Assembly (NCBI RefSeq): GCF_036013645.1
Contig: NZ_CP107869.1
Span: forward strand, 1,798,001-1,862,000
From: Streptomyces sp. NBC_00490
GTDB taxonomy: Bacteria > Actinomycetota > Actinomycetes > Streptomycetales > Streptomycetaceae
Direction of reading: 5' to 3'
Length of the DNA: 64,000 nt
The notes beneath the pieces were generated by a model, which was given only the letters and a program-made list of their open reading frames with translations, was not told the origin of the DNA and ran no database searches. The position numbers and the translations under genes are program-made. Positions 8,662 through 17,591 of the stretch are shown piece by piece (the first letter of the stretch is position 1; the number at the start of each line of letters is the position of its first letter).

Positions 8662-8692
8662 GGGCACCGGCCGCACCAGGCGGCCGGTGCCC
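8662..8692. terminator. Bidirectional hairpin terminator
   Basis: A perfect 13 bp inverted repeat (GGGCACCGGCCGC at 8662-8674, its complement at 8680-8692) with a 5-nt loop lies between the convergent ABC permease and phosphodiesterase genes. It has no U-tract, as is usual in Streptomyces, and can serve both strands. Confidence 0.8.
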
Positions 8693-8717
8693 TCGACGGC
8701 ATCCCCGGACCAGTGCT

Positions 8718-10094
8718 TCAGTCGGTGGTGATGCCGGCCAGGGTCAGGAGGAGGTTCTTGACGTCGGTCGCGTCGATCTCGTCGCGTGCGTTGTCGGGCC
8801 GCGAGCACAGCAGTACGGGGCTGTCCTGCGGGTCCTGCGGCAGCCGGCCGTGGCTGCCGCGTACGCCGGAGGGGTCCAGCGGGACGGTCTGGATGCGGTA
8901 GCGCAGGCCGGCCTTCTTGCGGGCGACCTGGCCGATGGCGCGAGCCTTCACGGCGGGGACCGCGGGGTCGTAGAGGAGCTCGGCGGGGTCGTAACCGGGC
9001 TTGCGGTGGATCTCCACCTGGCGGGCGAAGTCCGGGGCGCGGTCGTCGTCCAGCCAGTAGTAGTACGTGAACCAGGCGTCGGACTCCGCCACGGCGACCA
9101 GCTCTCCCGAGCGTTCGTGGTCGAGGCCGTGGGCCGCCTTGCCCTCGGCGTCCAACACCTGGTCCACTCCCGGGAGTTCGGCGACGATCTTCGCCACCGC
9201 CGCCGTGTCGGCCGGGTCGCGGACATAGACGTGGGCGATCTGGTGGTCGGCGACGGCGAAGGCGCGGGACGTCCAGGGGTCGAGGTACTCCATGCCGTCC
9301 TGGGTGTACACGTCGAGCAGTCCGGCCCGGCGCAGGGCGCGGTTGATGTCGACGGGGCGGGAGGCGGGCGCGATGCCGTACTCGCTCAGGATGACGACGG
9401 TCGCGTCCTCACGCCGGAAGTGCTCCAGCAGGGGCCGCAGGGCGTCGTCGAGGCGGCGGGCCTCACGGGCGGTCTGCGGGGAGCCGGGGCCGGAGCGCTG
9501 GGGCTCGTAGTCGAGGTGCGGGACGTAGACCAGGGTCAGGTCGGGGCGGTGCTCGTCGAAGATCTGGCGGGCGGCGGCGAGGATCCACTGGCTGGAGGGC
9601 AGGCCGGCGTTGGGGCCCCAGTAGGTGAACAGGGGGAAATCGCCGAGCCTGGCGGTGAGTTCGTCGTGCAGGGCGGGCGGCCAGGTGTAGCAGTCGGGTT
9701 CCTTGCGTCCGTCGGAGTAGTAGATCGGGCGGGGGGTGACGGTGAGGTCGACGTCGGCGCCCATGGCGTACCACCAGCAGACGTTGGCGACCTTGTAGCC
9801 GGGCTCCGCCTTGCGGGCGGTGTCCCAGATCTTCTCCCCGCCGACGAGGGCGTTGTGCTGGCGCCACAGCAGGACCTCTCCGAGATCCCGGAAGTACCAG
9901 CCGTTGCCGACGATTCCGTGCTCGGAGGGCGGCGCGCCGGTGAGGAGGGTGGACTGCACGGAGCAGGTCACGGCGGGCAGCACGGTGTTGAGCCGGGCTT
10001 GGAAGCCCTGTTCGGCGAGGGCCGAGACGGCGGGCATGTGGCGGAGCATGCGGGGGGTGAGGCCGACGATGTCGAGGACGACCATGCGGGTCAT
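8718..10094 (-). CDS. Alkaline-phosphatase-superfamily phosphodiesterase, EboF-like
   Basis: 458 residues, last gene of the ebo-type operon. The protein belongs to the type I phosphodiesterase/nucleotide pyrophosphatase branch of the alkaline phosphatase superfamily. The N-terminal metal ligand is in VVLDIVGLTP, the likely nucleophile threonine in PAVTCSVQ, and later metal ligands in YVPHLDYEPQ and the SEYGI region. No signal peptide is present, so it should act in the cytoplasm. In described ebo operons this member is EboF, and the operon is linked to metabolite transport towards the periplasm; the substrate is unknown. The start overlaps the stop of the upstream EboE-like gene by 4 bp (10091-10094). 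Confidence 0.82.
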   Translation of the reverse strand: MTRMVVLDIVGLTPRMLRHMPAVSALAEQGFQARLNTVLPAVTCSVQSTLLTGAPPSEHGIVGNGWYFRDLGEVLLWRQHNALVGGEKIWDTARKAEPGYKVANVCWWYAMGADVDLTVTPRPIYYSDGRKEPDCYTWPPALHDELTARLGDFPLFTYWGPNAGLPSSQWILAAARQIFDEHRPDLTLVYVPHLDYEPQRSGPGSPQTAREARRLDDALRPLLEHFRREDATVVILSEYGIAPASRPVDINRALRRAGLLDVYTQDGMEYLDPWTSRAFAVADHQIAHVYVRDPADTAAVAKIVAELPGVDQVLDAEGKAAHGLDHERSGELVAVAESDAWFTYYYWLDDDRAPDFARQVEIHRKPGYDPAELLYDPAVPAVKARAIGQVARKKAGLRYRIQTVPLDPSGVRGSHGRLPQDPQDSPVLLCSRPDNARDEIDATDVKNLLLTLAGITTD

Positions 10095-11275
10095 GAGACG
10101 GGCTCCATTCCTGAGAGGGGTTTGAGGCCGAGTTCCTCGAACCGGTTGCGCGCCCAGCTGAGTTCGGCGGCCAGACCCGCGACAAGGCCCTCACGGTCGC
10201 GTGGCCGCAGGTGTTCGGGCAGGACCGACCAGGTGTAGGTCTCGACCTCGATGTGGTCGCAGACGGCCTCCGGCCCGCCGAGCAACACGCCTAGAGACGA
10301 GGTGAGTTCGTCCGCCGTGGTGCTGAGCGGCGGCTCGGGCGCGGCGTGCAGGGGTGCGTGGAAGTGCACCCGCCAGGGCGAGCCGGGGTCCAGCCCGCCC
10401 GCCAGTGCCTCGGGAAGGTCGTCCACGCCGGTGACGGTGCCGTTCGGGGCGGTGCGTGTCTGATGCAGGAACCGGGGTTCCGCGAACCGGGCGAGGGCGC
10501 GCCGCGCCTCGGGGTCGGCGGGGTCGTCGGCCTGGAGCGCGCTGGACGCCTGCACCTTGACGACCGGGAGCCCGGCGTCGGCGAGCCGGCGCAGTGCGGC
10601 GGCCGGTTCCTCGAACTGGACGGCGAGATGGCAGGTGTCGAGGCAGATCCCGAGCCACTCGGGGTCCACTCCCCCGAGTTCCCGGGCGGCCTGGACGGTG
10701 TTCTCCACCAGGCATCCGGGCTCGGGCTCGAACCCGACCCTGATCGTACGGCCGGTCTCCCGCGCCAACCGGGCGAGCTGCCCGGCGAGTTGGTCGAGGG
10801 CCCGCCGCGCGGAGTCCCGCGCCTCGGACGGCCACGGTGTACGCCAGGCCAGCGGAAGAGTGGAGACGCTGCCGCGCAGGGCGTCGTCGGGCAGCAGACC
10901 CGCCAGGACCCGGGCGCAGTCGACCGTGTACCGCAGCCGGGCGGGATCGGCCCAGTGGGGCAGGTAGACGTCCTTCTTCACGACCTCGCGGTGGAATCCG
11001 CCGTAGGGGAAGGCGTTGAGGGTAACCGTCTCCAGGCCGCGCGCGGTCAGTTCGGCGCGCAGACGGCGTACGGCGTCGGGAGCGGCGGACAGTTCGGTGA
11101 CCACGTCGCGGGCCAGCCACAGGCCGATGCCGAGCAGGTCGGCGCCGAGGGTCTCGCGTACGGGCTCGGCGTACGCGGCGAGTTGGTCCACCACTCCGTC
11201 GAGGTCCTCGGCCTGGTGGACGTTGCTGCAATAGGCGAGGTGGACGGTGGTGCCGTCGGGGTGTCCGAAGCGCAC
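10091..11275 (-). CDS. EboE-like metabolite-traffic protein (xylose-isomerase-type TIM barrel)
   Basis: 394 residues with the AP-endonuclease-2/xylose isomerase TIM-barrel fold. Visible family points are HLAYCSNVHQAED at the N-terminus, a glutamate in GFEPEPG, the metal-site LDTCHLAVQFE, VKVQAS, HFHAPLH and the C-terminal EVETYTW. The long N-terminal region and HFHAPLH distinguish EboE from ordinary sugar phosphate isomerases. The reaction is unknown. It lies 7 bp after the TatD-like gene and overlaps the phosphodiesterase gene by 4 bp, so it is translated as part of the operon. Confidence 0.85.
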   Translation of the reverse strand: MRFGHPDGTTVHLAYCSNVHQAEDLDGVVDQLAAYAEPVRETLGADLLGIGLWLARDVVTELSAAPDAVRRLRAELTARGLETVTLNAFPYGGFHREVVKKDVYLPHWADPARLRYTVDCARVLAGLLPDDALRGSVSTLPLAWRTPWPSEARDSARRALDQLAGQLARLARETGRTIRVGFEPEPGCLVENTVQAARELGGVDPEWLGICLDTCHLAVQFEEPAAALRRLADAGLPVVKVQASSALQADDPADPEARRALARFAEPRFLHQTRTAPNGTVTGVDDLPEALAGGLDPGSPWRVHFHAPLHAAPEPPLSTTADELTSSLGVLLGGPEAVCDHIEVETYTWSVLPEHLRPRDREGLVAGLAAELSWARNRFEELGLKPLSGMEPVS

Positions 11276-11282
11276 GGCGGGG

Positions 11283-12140
11283 TCACTCTCCGCCGCGTTT
11301 GATCGAGTTGCCCTCGAAGAGGGCCGTGTCGTCGGCCTTGACGTCCTCCAGGTCGAGTCGGCCGCTCTGCCCGTAGAAGGCCACGGGGTTGCGCCACAGG
11401 ACCTGGTCGACGGTGTCGTCGTCGAAGCCGGCGGCGAGCATCGCGTCGGCGGTCTTCCGGGTCTTGAGCGGGTCGCTGCGCCCCCAGTCGGCGGCCGAGT
11501 TGACGAGCATCCGCTCGGTGCCGTGCTCCTGGAGGATGCGCACCATGCGGTCCTCGGTCAGCTTGGTGTCCGGGTAGATGGAGAAGCCCATCCAGCAGCC
11601 GCTGTCGGCGACCATGCCCACGGTGAGTTCGTTGAGGTGGTCGACGAGGACATGCTCGGGCGGGATACCGGACTCCCGCACGACGTCGAGGGTGCGGCGG
11701 GTGCCGACGGCCTTGTCGCGGTGCGGGGTGTGGACCAGCACGGGCAGCTCGTGCTCGACGGCGAGTCGGAGCTGACGGGCCAGGGCCTCGTCCTCCTCGG
11801 GCGTCATGGAGTCGTAGCCGATCTCACCGACGGCCACCACGCGGTCCTTGGCCAGATAGCGCGGCAGGAGGTCCAGCACCCCGGTGCAGCGCGGGTCGTT
11901 GGCCTCTTTCGGGTTGAGGGCGATGGTGCAGTAGTGCTGGATGCCGAACTGCGCGGCGCGGTACGGCTCCCAGCCGAGCAGGGCGTCGAAGTAGTCGGTG
12001 AAGCTCTCCACCGAGGTGCGCGGCTGGCCGAGCCAGAAGGAGGGTTCCACGACCGCGCGGACGCCGGCGGCGTACATGGCCTCGTAGTCGTCGGTGGTGC
12101 GTGAGGTCATGTGGATGTGGGGGTCGAAGATGCGCATCAT
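11283..12140 (-). CDS. TatD-family hydrolase, EboB-like
   Basis: 285 residues from the ATG at 12140, which overlaps the EboA stop as ATGA; the next codon is also ATG (12137). Metal-binding motifs of the TatD amidohydrolase barrel are present: DPHIHM at the N-terminus, VGEIGYD, HTPHRD, VDHLNE and NSAADWG. TatD proteins are metal-dependent hydrolases, but the ebo version has no proven substrate. The product is probably cytoplasmic. The open frame continues upstream through the EboA gene, but only the sequence from 12140 is family-like. Confidence 0.87.
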   Translation of the reverse strand: MMRIFDPHIHMTSRTTDDYEAMYAAGVRAVVEPSFWLGQPRTSVESFTDYFDALLGWEPYRAAQFGIQHYCTIALNPKEANDPRCTGVLDLLPRYLAKDRVVAVGEIGYDSMTPEEDEALARQLRLAVEHELPVLVHTPHRDKAVGTRRTLDVVRESGIPPEHVLVDHLNELTVGMVADSGCWMGFSIYPDTKLTEDRMVRILQEHGTERMLVNSAADWGRSDPLKTRKTADAMLAAGFDDDTVDQVLWRNPVAFYGQSGRLDLEDVKADDTALFEGNSIKRGGE

Positions 12141-12853
12141 GCGGCTCCGGTGAAGGCGGCGAGGGCCCGTTCGGCGGCGGTTCGGCGGGCGGGGACGGGT
12201 GAGTCGGCCTCGGCGGGCAGCCCGGAGGCCTCCAGCGTGCCGGGGTGGGCGCGCAGGATCGGCCAGACGTCCGCGGGGACCACCCGGCCGGCGGCTACCC
12301 GCTCGTGGGCGAAGTCGGCGAGCATGCGGGCGAGTTCGCGGTCCGCGCGCTCGTCCAGGCCGGCGATCCGGTCGAGGGGGATCTCGCAGAAGACGCACTT
12401 CAACACGGCGTGCCGGTAGCCGTCATAGTCCAGGTGGCGTGCGGCGTACGGGCCGAGGGCCGCCTCGATCAGGCCGGTGTCGTTGCCGCGCAGGGCCGTG
12501 TGGACGAGCGGCAGGCCCAGGCCGGCGAAGGAGGGGTCCCTCTTCTCCATCAGGGCCAGTGAACGCAGTACCGCCCGCTGTTCGGCGGCGTCCCCGTACC
12601 GGTGGAGGGCGGTGACCTCCTCGGCGAGCTCGGCTCCACGCAGCGGCAGGGCCGTGAGCAGTCGGGCGCGGGCGGCGTCGGCCACCGTCCAGCCGGGGAC
12701 GAGGGGGCCGCGCCCGCAGCGTCGGCCGACGGCCGGGAAGAGGGTGTGTATGGCTGTCGGGTCCTGTCCGACGCGGGTGGCGGCCTGCGTCAGCCAGAGC
12801 TGCGCGTCGGGGGTGAGGTGTCGGTCGAGGGCAGTGGATAGGTGCGGGTCCAC
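12137..12853 (-). CDS. EboA-domain protein
   Basis: 238 residues, starting at an ATG with GGAG about 10 nt upstream. The sequence is helical and matches the EboA family, including LSLALMEKRD-like central region, a CVFCEIPLDRI segment and the conserved ADFAHERVAAGR. The family has no known enzymatic motif and is found essentially only in ebo operons. It is the third gene of this operon, 50 bp after the isomerase-like gene and overlapping the TatD-like gene by 4 bp. Confidence 0.85.
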   Translation of the reverse strand: MDPHLSTALDRHLTPDAQLWLTQAATRVGQDPTAIHTLFPAVGRRCGRGPLVPGWTVADAARARLLTALPLRGAELAEEVTALHRYGDAAEQRAVLRSLALMEKRDPSFAGLGLPLVHTALRGNDTGLIEAALGPYAARHLDYDGYRHAVLKCVFCEIPLDRIAGLDERADRELARMLADFAHERVAAGRVVPADVWPILRAHPGTLEASGLPAEADSPVPARRTAAERALAAFTGAA

Positions 12854-12903
12854 GGCACAGGTCTCCTGTTCGGATGTGCTGATGTCGGAGGAAGGGCGCG
12901 GCC

Positions 12904-13764
12904 TCAGAACGGCTCGGCGGCCTTCAGGAACTCCAGGGAGCGGCGGGCGACATCGGGTGCGTCCAGGGAGGCGCCCTGGATCTCCACCGAGACCGGCCCT
13001 CGATAGCCGGAGGCCTTCAGCGCGGCCAGGACGGGCGGGAAGTCGATCTCGCCCGCGCCGAACTCGAGGTGCTCGTGGACCCCGCGCCGCATGTCCTCGA
13101 TCTGCACGTTCACCAGGTGCGGTGCCGCCGCCGCGACGCGGTCGAGCAGCGGAAGCTCCTCCACGCAGTGGGCGTGCCCGATGTCCAGGGTGATGCCGAA
13201 CAGGTCGGGATCGCCGAGCATCCGCCGCAGGTCCAGGACGCGCTGCACGGTGTCGACGAACATGTACGGCTCGGGCTCGAAGCCCAGGGCCACACCGTGC
13301 TCACCGGCGATCTCCAGGACCTCTTCGCAGCCCCCGGCCAGCCGCTTCCAGGCCTCGTCCTCGGGCATGTCCCGCGGCGCCGGGCCGCTGCACAGATGGA
13401 CGGCCGGGGCACCGAGTTCGGCCGCGACGCGCACCGCGCGCGCCAGCAGGTCGACGCGCCGGCCGGCATCGGCATCGGACATCAGGGTGGGGTGGTGCTT
13501 GTGCCACGGATCCAGGAGGTACGGCGCTCCGGTCTCCACCATGACGGCGAGACCGAGCTGGTCCAGCCGCCGCGCCAGGCGGTCGACCTGGCGGGGCAGG
13601 TCGGGGGCGTACGGGTCGAGGTGACCGTGGTCCAGGGTGAGACCGACGGAGTCGTAGCCCAGGTCGGCGAGGACGGTCAGGACGTCGTCGAGGCGGTGGC
13701 AGGCGAAGCCGTTGGTGCCGAACCCGTAGCGGAGCCGGTCCGAAGGCCCGGATATCGGGGTCAC
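12904..13764 (-). CDS. Sugar phosphate isomerase/epimerase-family TIM barrel inside the ebo operon
   Basis: 286 residues of the AP-endonuclease-2/xylose isomerase superfamily. The metal ligands expected in this fold can be placed at GFEPEPYM (Glu), LDIGHAHC (Asp/His) and VSVEIQG (Glu). It differs from the EboE-like barrel and is an additional member of the operon. Its start overlaps the stop of the UbiA-like gene by 4 bp. The reaction is probably isomerisation or epimerisation of a keto sugar or polyol, but this is inference. Confidence 0.8.
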   Translation of the reverse strand: MTPISGPSDRLRYGFGTNGFACHRLDDVLTVLADLGYDSVGLTLDHGHLDPYAPDLPRQVDRLARRLDQLGLAVMVETGAPYLLDPWHKHHPTLMSDADAGRRVDLLARAVRVAAELGAPAVHLCSGPAPRDMPEDEAWKRLAGGCEEVLEIAGEHGVALGFEPEPYMFVDTVQRVLDLRRMLGDPDLFGITLDIGHAHCVEELPLLDRVAAAAPHLVNVQIEDMRRGVHEHLEFGAGEIDFPPVLAALKASGYRGPVSVEIQGASLDAPDVARRSLEFLKAAEPF

Positions 13765-14660
13765 GTCGGGGACACCTTCCGCGCGAGCCTGCGCGCCAGC
13801 GGATGCGCTGCGGCCAGCACTCCGGCGAGCCCCGCCTTCCCGCCGCCCGCGGTGAGCGCCGCCTGGAGAGGCATCAGCGACATGATCCCGGTGCCCACGG
13901 CGTTGCGCACGTTGGTCGCGGAGGGTTCGCGTGCCGCGCGGGCCTGGGCGGTGCCGTAGGAGGCGAGGTAGGCGAGCGCTCCCACGGCCGCGCCGGTCCG
14001 CGCGGTCCCACCGCGCTGTCGTATACCGGGAAGTGCCGCGGCGGCGAAGGCGGTTGCGGTGCTGCCGGCCAGCGTGGCGGCGGGCACCTCGCGCGGGGCG
14101 CCGGACACCTCGTGACGGCTCAGCGCCGTGACGGTGTAGGTGTGCGCGCCGACCAGCAGGGCGGCCGGGAGTGCGGCCACCCGGTGTCCCGGCCGCGCTC
14201 CGGACAGGACGTTCAGCGTCCGCGCGCCCGCCATGGCGGCGGGACCGGCCGGGGTGGACTTGAGGCCCAGATCGTACGCCCAGACCAGTCCGGTCAGCGG
14301 CAGCGCCATAGCGAGCGCCCGCCGCCCGCCGGTCAGGGCGGCGAGGCCGAGTCCGGCGGCGGTGAGTCCGCAGGCGGTGGCGAGCGCGGTGCGGCGCTCG
14401 ACTCGTCCGGAGGGCACGGGGCGTTGGGGCCGCTCCACCGCGTCGACGGTCGCGTCCGCGTAGTCGTTGAGCGCCATCCCGGCCCAGTAGAGGGCGATGG
14501 ACGAGGCCATCGTGCCGAGGATGCGGGGCGGCGGTGTCCCGGCGCCCGCGGCGGCACCGGCCAGGACATCACCGGGCACGCTCAACGCCGCGGGCAGACG
14601 GACGAGTTGCGCCAGATCAGCGAGGCGGGGGGAGGAATTGCGGTTTTTGAGGCCGTCCAT
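13761..14660 (-). CDS. UbiA-like prenyltransferase, EboC-like (first gene of ebo operon)
   Basis: 299 residues with about eight membrane segments. The first Asp-rich motif NDYADATVD and the following ERPQRPVPSG match SCO-type UbiA proteins; the second Asp motif is weak (YDLGLKSTPAG). Proteins like this transfer prenyl groups to aromatic or polar acceptors in the membrane, and EboC is the UbiA member of ebo operons. The start has no ribosome-binding site but a TAGGGT hexamer at 14667-14672 lies 6 nt before the ATG, so the message is probably leaderless and begins here. Confidence 0.85.
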   Translation of the reverse strand: MDGLKNRNSSPRLADLAQLVRLPAALSVPGDVLAGAAAGAGTPPPRILGTMASSIALYWAGMALNDYADATVDAVERPQRPVPSGRVERRTALATACGLTAAGLGLAALTGGRRALAMALPLTGLVWAYDLGLKSTPAGPAAMAGARTLNVLSGARPGHRVAALPAALLVGAHTYTVTALSRHEVSGAPREVPAATLAGSTATAFAAAALPGIRQRGGTARTGAAVGALAYLASYGTAQARAAREPSATNVRNAVGTGIMSLMPLQAALTAGGGKAGLAGVLAAAHPLARRLARKVSPT

Positions 14661-14666
14661 GATCGG

Positions 14667-14672
14667 ACCCTA
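14667..14672 (-). promoter_or_regulatory. Likely -10 element of a leaderless ebo operon promoter
   Basis: TAGGGT on the minus strand ends 6 nt before the ATG at 14660, the spacing typical of leaderless Streptomyces genes. No clear -35 is visible. Transcription starting at the A of the ATG is inferred. Confidence 0.45.
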
Positions 14673-14734
14673 CGCCCAACACTCCAGTTTTGGACATCCT
14701 CTTACTCTCGACCCTGTGAAGAATTTTTCTTGAC

Positions 14735-15646
14735 CTACTCGGGCGGCGTCGGTGTGTCGTGTGTGCGGTACATCGCCTGGACGTCCAGCTCCAGTTGGAC
14801 GGTCGGCCCGACCACGGCGATCCCACGAGCCAGCATGGAACGCCAGTTGAGGGTGTAGTCCTCCCGGTGCAGTTCGGCCTTGGCGAGGGCGGCGCACCGG
14901 AGCTCTTCGCCGTAACCGCCGTTGACCATGCCGAGGTAGTTCGTGTCCAGCGACACCGACCGGCTCACGCCGTGCATGGTCAGCGTGCCCAGTAGCGACC
15001 ACCTGCTGCCGCCCCGGTAGGCGAAGCGGGTGCTCCTGAAGTCGATGTACGGGAAGTGCTCGACGTCGAGGAAGTCGGCGGACCGCAGGTGCGCGTCCCG
15101 GGTGTTGTTGCCGGTGGTGATGCTGGAGGCGTCGATGCGCACATGGACACGGGAGTCACCGATGTCCTGGGTGACCTGGATACCTCCCTCGAACCGTTCG
15201 AACCGGCCGTGCACATGGGCCATGCCGACGTGCTTGGCGATGAACCGGATCGCGGTGTGCGGCGGGTCGAAGAGCCAGGTGCCGGGGACCGGGAGTTCGG
15301 CCTGCCGGGCGGGCTGGAGCCAGACGCGCTGGGACGACAGGCCCGCGTCGGCGACGACGTCGATGCTCTCGCGGTGCGGTTCCAGGCCCTCGGCCGCGAT
15401 CATCAGGCTGTAGCCGCCCGGTGGCAGCGCGGCCAGGAACAGTCCGTACGGGTCCGTGGTGCCGCGTACGGCGACCTGGTGGCTGCGGAGCTCGGTCACC
15501 GTGACATCGGCGCCGCCGAGCGGCTGGTTCACCGGGTCGAGGACCTCGCGGCAGACGGCGCCCGCGCCGGCCGGGACCGGCAGTGCGAGGCCCGCGGCAC
15601 CTCCGGAGGCATTCTTCAGTCGCCGCCGGAGCAGTCCGAGGGGCAT
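14735..15646 (-). CDS. YceI-family protein with N-terminal carboxypeptidase-regulatory-like domain
   Basis: 303 residues from ATG 15646, with GGAAAGG 8 nt upstream. Residues about 30-115 form a carboxypeptidase regulatory-like (transthyretin-like) beta sandwich. Residues about 125-295 form a YceI lipocalin-like barrel (FDPPHTAIRFIAKH, LTMHGVSRSVSLD, FLDVEHFPYIDF) that usually binds isoprenoid or other hydrophobic molecules. No signal peptide or lipobox is visible, although classical YceI proteins are periplasmic. It is the fourth gene after the hydroxyquinol enzymes, 26 bp after maleylacetate reductase. Its function in that pathway is unknown; it may bind a hydrophobic precursor. Confidence 0.82.
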   Translation of the reverse strand: MPLGLLRRRLKNASGGAAGLALPVPAGAGAVCREVLDPVNQPLGGADVTVTELRSHQVAVRGTTDPYGLFLAALPPGGYSLMIAAEGLEPHRESIDVVADAGLSSQRVWLQPARQAELPVPGTWLFDPPHTAIRFIAKHVGMAHVHGRFERFEGGIQVTQDIGDSRVHVRIDASSITTGNNTRDAHLRSADFLDVEHFPYIDFRSTRFAYRGGSRWSLLGTLTMHGVSRSVSLDTNYLGMVNGGYGEELRCAALAKAELHREDYTLNWRSMLARGIAVVGPTVQLELDVQAMYRTHDTPTPPE

Positions 15647-15672
15647 GGGGTTCACCTTTCCGTTCTGGTCGT

Positions 15673-16743
15673 TCAGAAATCCGTGCGCGGCCGGCCGCCG
15701 GCGTACGCCGCTCTCAGCACGGCCAGCACGCCCTCCGCGGTGACCTTCCGCGGGTTGGGGTACGCCTGCTCGGCCGCCAACCGTGCCGCGACCGCCACAT
15801 CGGCCTCGGTCAGTCCGAGTTCGGCCAACGAGCGCGGTACGCCGGTCCCGCCGGCGAGGTCCCGCACCGCACCCGGCACGTCGGCCGTGTCCAGGGCCCG
15901 GCCGAGCGCGGCCATGGCCTCGGGTGCGGCGGGCGCGTTGTACGCGAGGGCGTAGGGCAGGACCACGGTGTGGGTCTCGGCGTGCGGGAGGCCGAAGGTG
16001 CCGCCGAGGACATGGCAGAGCTTGTGGTGCAGTCCCATGGTGGTCGCGCCGAGCGCGGCACCGCAGAGCCAGGCCCCGTACAGGGCCCGGCCGCGGCCGG
16101 CCAGGTCCCGGGGAGCGGCGGCCAGCGCGGGCAGGGCACCGGCCATGACCCGTACGCCCTCCTCGGCCATCAGGGACACCGGCGGCGAGGCGTCCGGCGC
16201 GTACAGGGCCTCGGCCGCGTGCGCGAGGGCGTTGACGCCGCTGGTCACGGAGAGGTTCACCGGGAGGGACAGGGTGAGCTCGGGGTCGTAGACGACACTG
16301 CGGGGCAGGACCGAGGGATCGCGGCCGGTGCGCTTGGCCCCGTGCTCGGTCAGGCCCCAGACGGGGGTCATCTCGGAGCCGGAGTACGTGGAGGGCACGG
16401 CGATCAGCGCCAGTCCGGTGCGGAGCGCGATCGCCTTGCCCAGCCCGATCGCGGAACCGCCGCCCACGGCCACACAGCCGTCGGCTCCGGCGGCCCGCGC
16501 CTCCTCCACGGCCCGGTCGGCGGTCTCGACCGGCACATGCATCCGGGCCTCGGCATGCAGCCCCGCACAGGCATCGCCGAGCGCGTCCGCGACGGCCCGG
16601 GCCGTCTCCGCGCCCCGCGGCCCGCTGACCACCAACACCCGCCGCAGTCCGAGCCGTTCGACCTCGCCGGGGACGGCTGTCACGGAGGCGCCGGGCCGCA
16701 GGACGACCCGCATCGGCTGGGCCTCGTACACGAACTCCTTCAC
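15673..16743 (-). CDS. Maleylacetate reductase (iron-containing alcohol dehydrogenase family)
   Basis: 356 residues from a GTG at 16743 whose bases overlap the dioxygenase stop (GTGA). Signs of maleylacetate reductase are the N-terminal RVVLRPGA, the nucleotide-binding CVAVGGGSAIGLGKAIALRTG, the PSTYSGSEMTPVWG motif and the metal-site histidine region GLHHKLCHVLGGTFGLPHAETH. It would reduce maleylacetate to 3-oxoadipate with NAD(P)H, the step after intradiol cleavage of hydroxyquinol. The combination with the dioxygenase makes the assignment firm. Confidence 0.92.
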   Translation of the reverse strand: MKEFVYEAQPMRVVLRPGASVTAVPGEVERLGLRRVLVVSGPRGAETARAVADALGDACAGLHAEARMHVPVETADRAVEEARAAGADGCVAVGGGSAIGLGKAIALRTGLALIAVPSTYSGSEMTPVWGLTEHGAKRTGRDPSVLPRSVVYDPELTLSLPVNLSVTSGVNALAHAAEALYAPDASPPVSLMAEEGVRVMAGALPALAAAPRDLAGRGRALYGAWLCGAALGATTMGLHHKLCHVLGGTFGLPHAETHTVVLPYALAYNAPAAPEAMAALGRALDTADVPGAVRDLAGGTGVPRSLAELGLTEADVAVAARLAAEQAYPNPRKVTAEGVLAVLRAAYAGGRPRTDF

Positions 16744-17591
16744 GAGTCCACCGACTTGAGCACGAGGTCGAAGCGGGCGTGCCGGAACGGGTTCGGGACG
16801 GCGAACTCCCTTGCCAGGGCGGGGTCGTCGGTCCGGGCGAAGTCCTGGACGAGGCTCTGCTTGACCGCGAACACCGCGTCCGAGTCGAGGTAGTCGCTGC
16901 CCGCCACGAAGATGTGCGTGGTGAGCGGCTCGTGCCCCTCGGCCGTGGCGATGAAGTGGATGTGGGCCGGGCGGTAGGGATGCCGGCCCGTGGCCCGCAG
17001 CAGCTTCCCGACGGGGCCGTCGGTGGGGATCGGATAAGGGCTCGGCACACAGGTGCGGAACCAGAAGCGCCCCTCGTCGTCGGCCGTGAACAGCCCACGC
17101 CCGTTGCCGGCGGGCTGGACGCCGGGCTGCTGGACGTCGTAGAAGCCGTTGCCGTCGGCCTGCCAGACGTCGAGGAGCGCACCCGGCAGCGGGGTGCCGT
17201 CCGCCGACAGCACCCGCCCGCTGACCACGCACGGCTCACCGCCGCCGACCAGGTCGATGTCCGCGCCGAGGGCACGGACCGGTGACTCGGTCATGTGGAA
17301 GGGGCCCAGGACCGTGCTCTCGGTACCGCCCTCGTCGCTGTTGACCGTCTCCACCAGCATCGAGACGCCGAGCACGTCCGACAGCAGGATGAACTCCTGC
17401 CGGGTGTCCGTGCAGGTCTGCCCGGTCGCCGTCAGGAAGTCGACGGCCCGCTCCCACTCCGCCATGGTCGGCTCGGTCTCACGGACGAAGGCGTGCAGAT
17501 GGCGGGTGAGGGCGGCGAGCAGTGCGCGCAGCCGGGGGTCCGTGGTGCCGTCGAAGCTGTCGACCACGGCGTCGGTGAGTTCGGCGCCCAT
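16740..17591 (-). CDS. Intradiol ring-cleavage dioxygenase, hydroxyquinol 1,2-dioxygenase type
   Basis: 283 residues from ATG 17591, overlapping the monooxygenase stop by one base (TGATG). The N-terminal helical linker domain (1-100) is followed by the intradiol catalytic domain: GALLDVWQADGNGFYDVQ with the first Tyr iron ligand, then the Tyr/His ligands in HPYRPAHIHF and further along. It cleaves hydroxyquinol (1,2,4-benzenetriol) to maleylacetate with non-haem Fe(III). Neighbouring monooxygenase and maleylacetate reductase genes support hydroxyquinol rather than catechol as the substrate. Confidence 0.92.
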   Translation of the reverse strand: MGAELTDAVVDSFDGTTDPRLRALLAALTRHLHAFVRETEPTMAEWERAVDFLTATGQTCTDTRQEFILLSDVLGVSMLVETVNSDEGGTESTVLGPFHMTESPVRALGADIDLVGGGEPCVVSGRVLSADGTPLPGALLDVWQADGNGFYDVQQPGVQPAGNGRGLFTADDEGRFWFRTCVPSPYPIPTDGPVGKLLRATGRHPYRPAHIHFIATAEGHEPLTTHIFVAGSDYLDSDAVFAVKQSLVQDFARTDDPALAREFAVPNPFRHARFDLVLKSVDS

